From the NCBI GenBank assembly GCA_903886275.1, contig CAISLN010000106.1, positions 83,124 through 147,123 of the forward strand: a DNA stretch of 64,000 nt, in the 5' to 3' direction. The notes beneath the pieces were generated by a model. The model was not told the DNA's origin, searched no databases, and worked only from the letters and a program-made list of their open reading frames with translations. Every line of letters begins with the position of its first letter. The stretch's first letter is position 1. Source of the DNA: an uncultured beta proteobacterium (GTDB lineage Bacteria > Pseudomonadota > Gammaproteobacteria > Burkholderiales > Burkholderiaceae_C). A program made the translations under genes and the position numbers. This document shows, piece after piece, positions 62,328-64,000 of this stretch.

Positions 62328-64000
62328 ATGACTGATTCTGTTTTTACACGTGCTGATGGCAGTACACGCTCCGCCAAGGGTTACATCTATGCAGAACCCG
62401 ATGCGGACACAGTAATGTACAGCGGAGATCGCTACACAGCAGCTGAGTTACCCAAAAAAGTGGACTTAAGGCCACACCTGACGGCAGTTGAAGATCAAAA
62501 ACAAACCGGTAGTTGTGTTGCCAATGCGGTAGCTGGTGCGTACGAGTATTTGGCGAAAGCCCAAACTGGCAAAGATTACGATGTCAGTCGCCTGTTTATT
62601 TATTACAACGGTCGCTTTATCGTTGCAGACGGCAAGCCGCTAAAGGATACGGGTTGCCATATTAAAAATGCCATTAAAAGTCTGAAACAATATGGTGCAT
62701 GCGCAGAGGTGAATTTCCCGTTTGGTGTGGAAGCTGTAAACAATGTGCCGGCTCAGAAAAACTACGACGAGGCATCAGCGTTTTTAGTTCAAGACATGAT
62801 AGCTGTTCCCAATGATTTGAATACGTGGAAAAACAGCTTGGCAGAAGGTTATCCGATCATATTTGGCGTTAACTTGTTTAAATCGTTTGATCAATCGCGT
62901 AGTAAAGGTGTCATTCCAATGCCCTCGGATAATGAGGCGGGGCGCAAAGCACACAGTGCACACGCCATGTTGGCTGTAGGTTATTCAGATACAGACAAAG
63001 TCTTTATTGTGCGCAATTCATGGGGTGCAAATTGGGGTGACAAGGGTTATTGTTATATTCCTTATGATTATATTAAAAACCCAAAATTCAATTTGGGTGA
63101 TTCGTGGATTATTAAGCAACTGGATAACACGGCATTTGACCATACGAAAAATTGGGATCAAAGCGACGATTCGGTAATCCACCATCATAAGTCTGAAATG
63201 AATAACATGGATGACAAAAAATATGCCGCCATGTTGGATGCCATGGGTGATTACTCGTTTGAATACCGTATTGCCTTGTATTTTCTTAATGCAGCTAAAG
63301 CAAATAGTAACTTCACCGATCAACAGTACAACACGATTTCGCTCAGTATGACTGAGACCCTTAATCAGTTGGGTGTCATGGATGTGAGTGCGTTGGATAT
63401 CTTGCGCTATGCCATGAAAGATATCGGCAATGAATCTTTGATCCAAGAATCTGCTGGTTTTTTTAAAGAGTACTCTTCTAAAGAAATGCTGACGAAAATC
63501 AGTAGTGATATTAAATCAGTGGTTAGTGTTGAAAATTATGCAGAATACGAAAGCAGTTCCATCTTTCAATCAATGGAATCGTGGCAAGTAGAAGAGTATT
63601 CCGAATCTGTAGAGTCTGTGGAAACAGTAACAGAAGAATTCTCCGAATCTGAAGTAGCAGCAGCAGCAGGTTCCTCCGAATCTGAAGAGTCCGTGGAAAC
63701 AGCAACAGAAGAATTCTCCGAATCTGAAGTAGCAGCAGCAGAAGATTCCTCCGAATCTGAAGAGTCTGAAGTGGCAGCAGCAGCCGAAGAATCCTCCGAA
63801 CAGGAAGAGTCCGGCGAAGAAGAGGCAGAAGCCGAACCTGAGGAAGAGGCAGAAGCCGAACCTGAAGAAGAGGCAGAAGCCGAGCCTGAAGAAGAGGCAG
63901 AAGCCGAACCGGAGGAAGAGGAAGAGGCAGAAGCCGAACCGGAGGAAGAGGAAGAGGCAGAAGCCGAACCGGAGGAAGAGGAAGAGGCAGAAGCCGAACC
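62328..64000 (+). CDS. papain-family (C1A) cysteine peptidase with acidic repeat tail, 3' end cut
   Basis: An open frame from ATG 62328 to the window edge (557 codons visible). The papain fold spans about residues 44-260. Oxyanion Gln57 and nucleophile Cys63 are in DQKQTGSCVANA, His212 in SAHAMLAVGY, and Asn230 in VRNSWGANWGDKGY, so the catalytic set is complete. There is no signal peptide, transmembrane segment or usual pro-region. A helical linker (about 290-420) leads to Ser/Glu repeats and then Glu/Ala/Pro repeats. The gene is clearly richer in A+T than its surroundings and no Shine-Dalgarno precedes it (AATATAAATTTATG), which suggests transfer. The substrate is unknown. Confidence 0.85.
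   Translation, partial: MTDSVFTRADGSTRSAKGYIYAEPDADTVMYSGDRYTAAELPKKVDLRPHLTAVEDQKQTGSCVANAVAGAYEYLAKAQTGKDYDVSRLFIYYNGRFIVADGKPLKDTGCHIKNAIKSLKQYGACAEVNFPFGVEAVNNVPAQKNYDEASAFLVQDMIAVPNDLNTWKNSLAEGYPIIFGVNLFKSFDQSRSKGVIPMPSDNEAGRKAHSAHAMLAVGYSDTDKVFIVRNSWGANWGDKGYCYIPYDYIKNPKFNLGDSWIIKQLDNTAFDHTKNWDQSDDSVIHHHKSEMNNMDDKKYAAMLDAMGDYSFEYRIALYFLNAAKANSNFTDQQYNTISLSMTETLNQLGVMDVSALDILRYAMKDIGNESLIQESAGFFKEYSSKEMLTKISSDIKSVVSVENYAEYESSSIFQSMESWQVEEYSESVESVETVTEEFSESEVAAAAGSSESEESVETATEEFSESEVAAAEDSSESEESEVAAAAEESSEQEESGEEEAEAEPEEEAEAEPEEEAEAEPEEEAEAEPEEEEEAEAEPEEEEEAEAEPEEEEEAEAE
63612..64000 (+). repeat. in-frame tandem repeats encoding the acidic tail
   Basis: Two 75-bp units (63612-63686, 63687-63761) encode a segment containing TEEFSESEVAAA. 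A transition is followed by four 24-bp units (63816-63911) encoding EEEAEAEP. Two full 30-bp units encoding EEEEEAEAEP follow, and a third is cut one base short by the edge (from 63912). All periods are multiples of 3, so the frame is kept. Confidence 0.95.

Noticed and set aside
63500..64000. CRISPR array at the right edge
   Set aside because: The repeats are in-frame coding repeats with no unique spacers between them.
55368..64000. Proven genomic island inserted at tRNA-Val
   Set aside because: No duplicated tRNA 3' end, integrase or att repeat is visible in the window, so only a suggestion is made.

Overview
The window reads as a chromosomal segment of a GC-rich betaproteobacterium, most likely family Comamonadaceae (Rhodoferax/Polaromonas-like). 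The reasons are a complete cbb3 oxidase cluster with FNR control, a betaproteobacterial isc operon, an intracellular PHA depolymerase, a B12-dependent propionate operon, a stand-alone soluble RnfB, a small Trp-rich protein of the TIGR04438 type, and a GC-rich intergenic hairpin of a kind I associate with this family. Species cannot be fixed from the sequence alone.

Layout. Positions 1-6487 (minus strand) hold three genes of a type I Wadjet-like anti-plasmid system (jetA-jetB-jetC, jetC cut by the left edge). They lie directly behind a small cytochrome c gene. Positions 6900-12172 carry housekeeping and lipid genes: a small Trp-rich protein, ilvD, lgt, an enoyl-CoA hydratase and a malonyl-CoA synthetase-like ligase. 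Positions 12220-16493 encode a hybrid histidine kinase and an HD-GYP response regulator, a probable c-di-GMP signalling pair.

Positions 16567-25898 form a low-oxygen respiration block: ccoI, ccoS, ccoNOQP, a FixH-like gene, fnr and hemN. FNR boxes lie before ccoI, ccoN and hemN. A thiol/metal membrane protein of the DsbD_2 type and dusA follow. Positions 26902-35983 are a propionyl-CoA to succinyl-CoA operon (mutase, meaB, pccB, pccA, a VOC protein). A divergent GntR regulator precedes it and a PIN-domain toxin-antitoxin pair sits between the mutase and meaB.

Positions 35997-40666 (minus) hold rnfB, phaZ, a P1-nuclease/phospholipase-C-like secreted protein and an aromatic/aspartate aminotransferase. 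Positions 40732-46901 (minus) form an iron-uptake locus: tonB-exbB-exbD-hemP, a siderophore receptor, a PiuC-type dioxygenase and an alpha-hydroxyacid oxidase. A Fur-like site lies in the divergent region shared with uvrB.

Positions 47074-55482 carry uvrB, iscRSUA-hscBA-fdx with an IscR type-1 site, dnaQ and tRNA-Val(CAC). Beyond the tRNA the sequence looks accessory: a broken yjjJ/hipA-like kinase gene, a DUF2237 gene, a VWA protein with a conserved partner, and a poorly coding 0.5-kb stretch. Last comes a four-gene cluster: a Ser/Pro-rich membrane-anchored protein, a DUF2491-like protein, a PspA-like coiled coil, and a papain-fold cysteine peptidase whose long acidic tandem-repeat tail runs off the right edge. 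This last cluster is the best candidate for an undescribed system. The peptidase keeps its catalytic residues, shows no signal or pro-peptide, is clearly more A+T-rich than the rest, and lacks a visible Shine-Dalgarno sequence.
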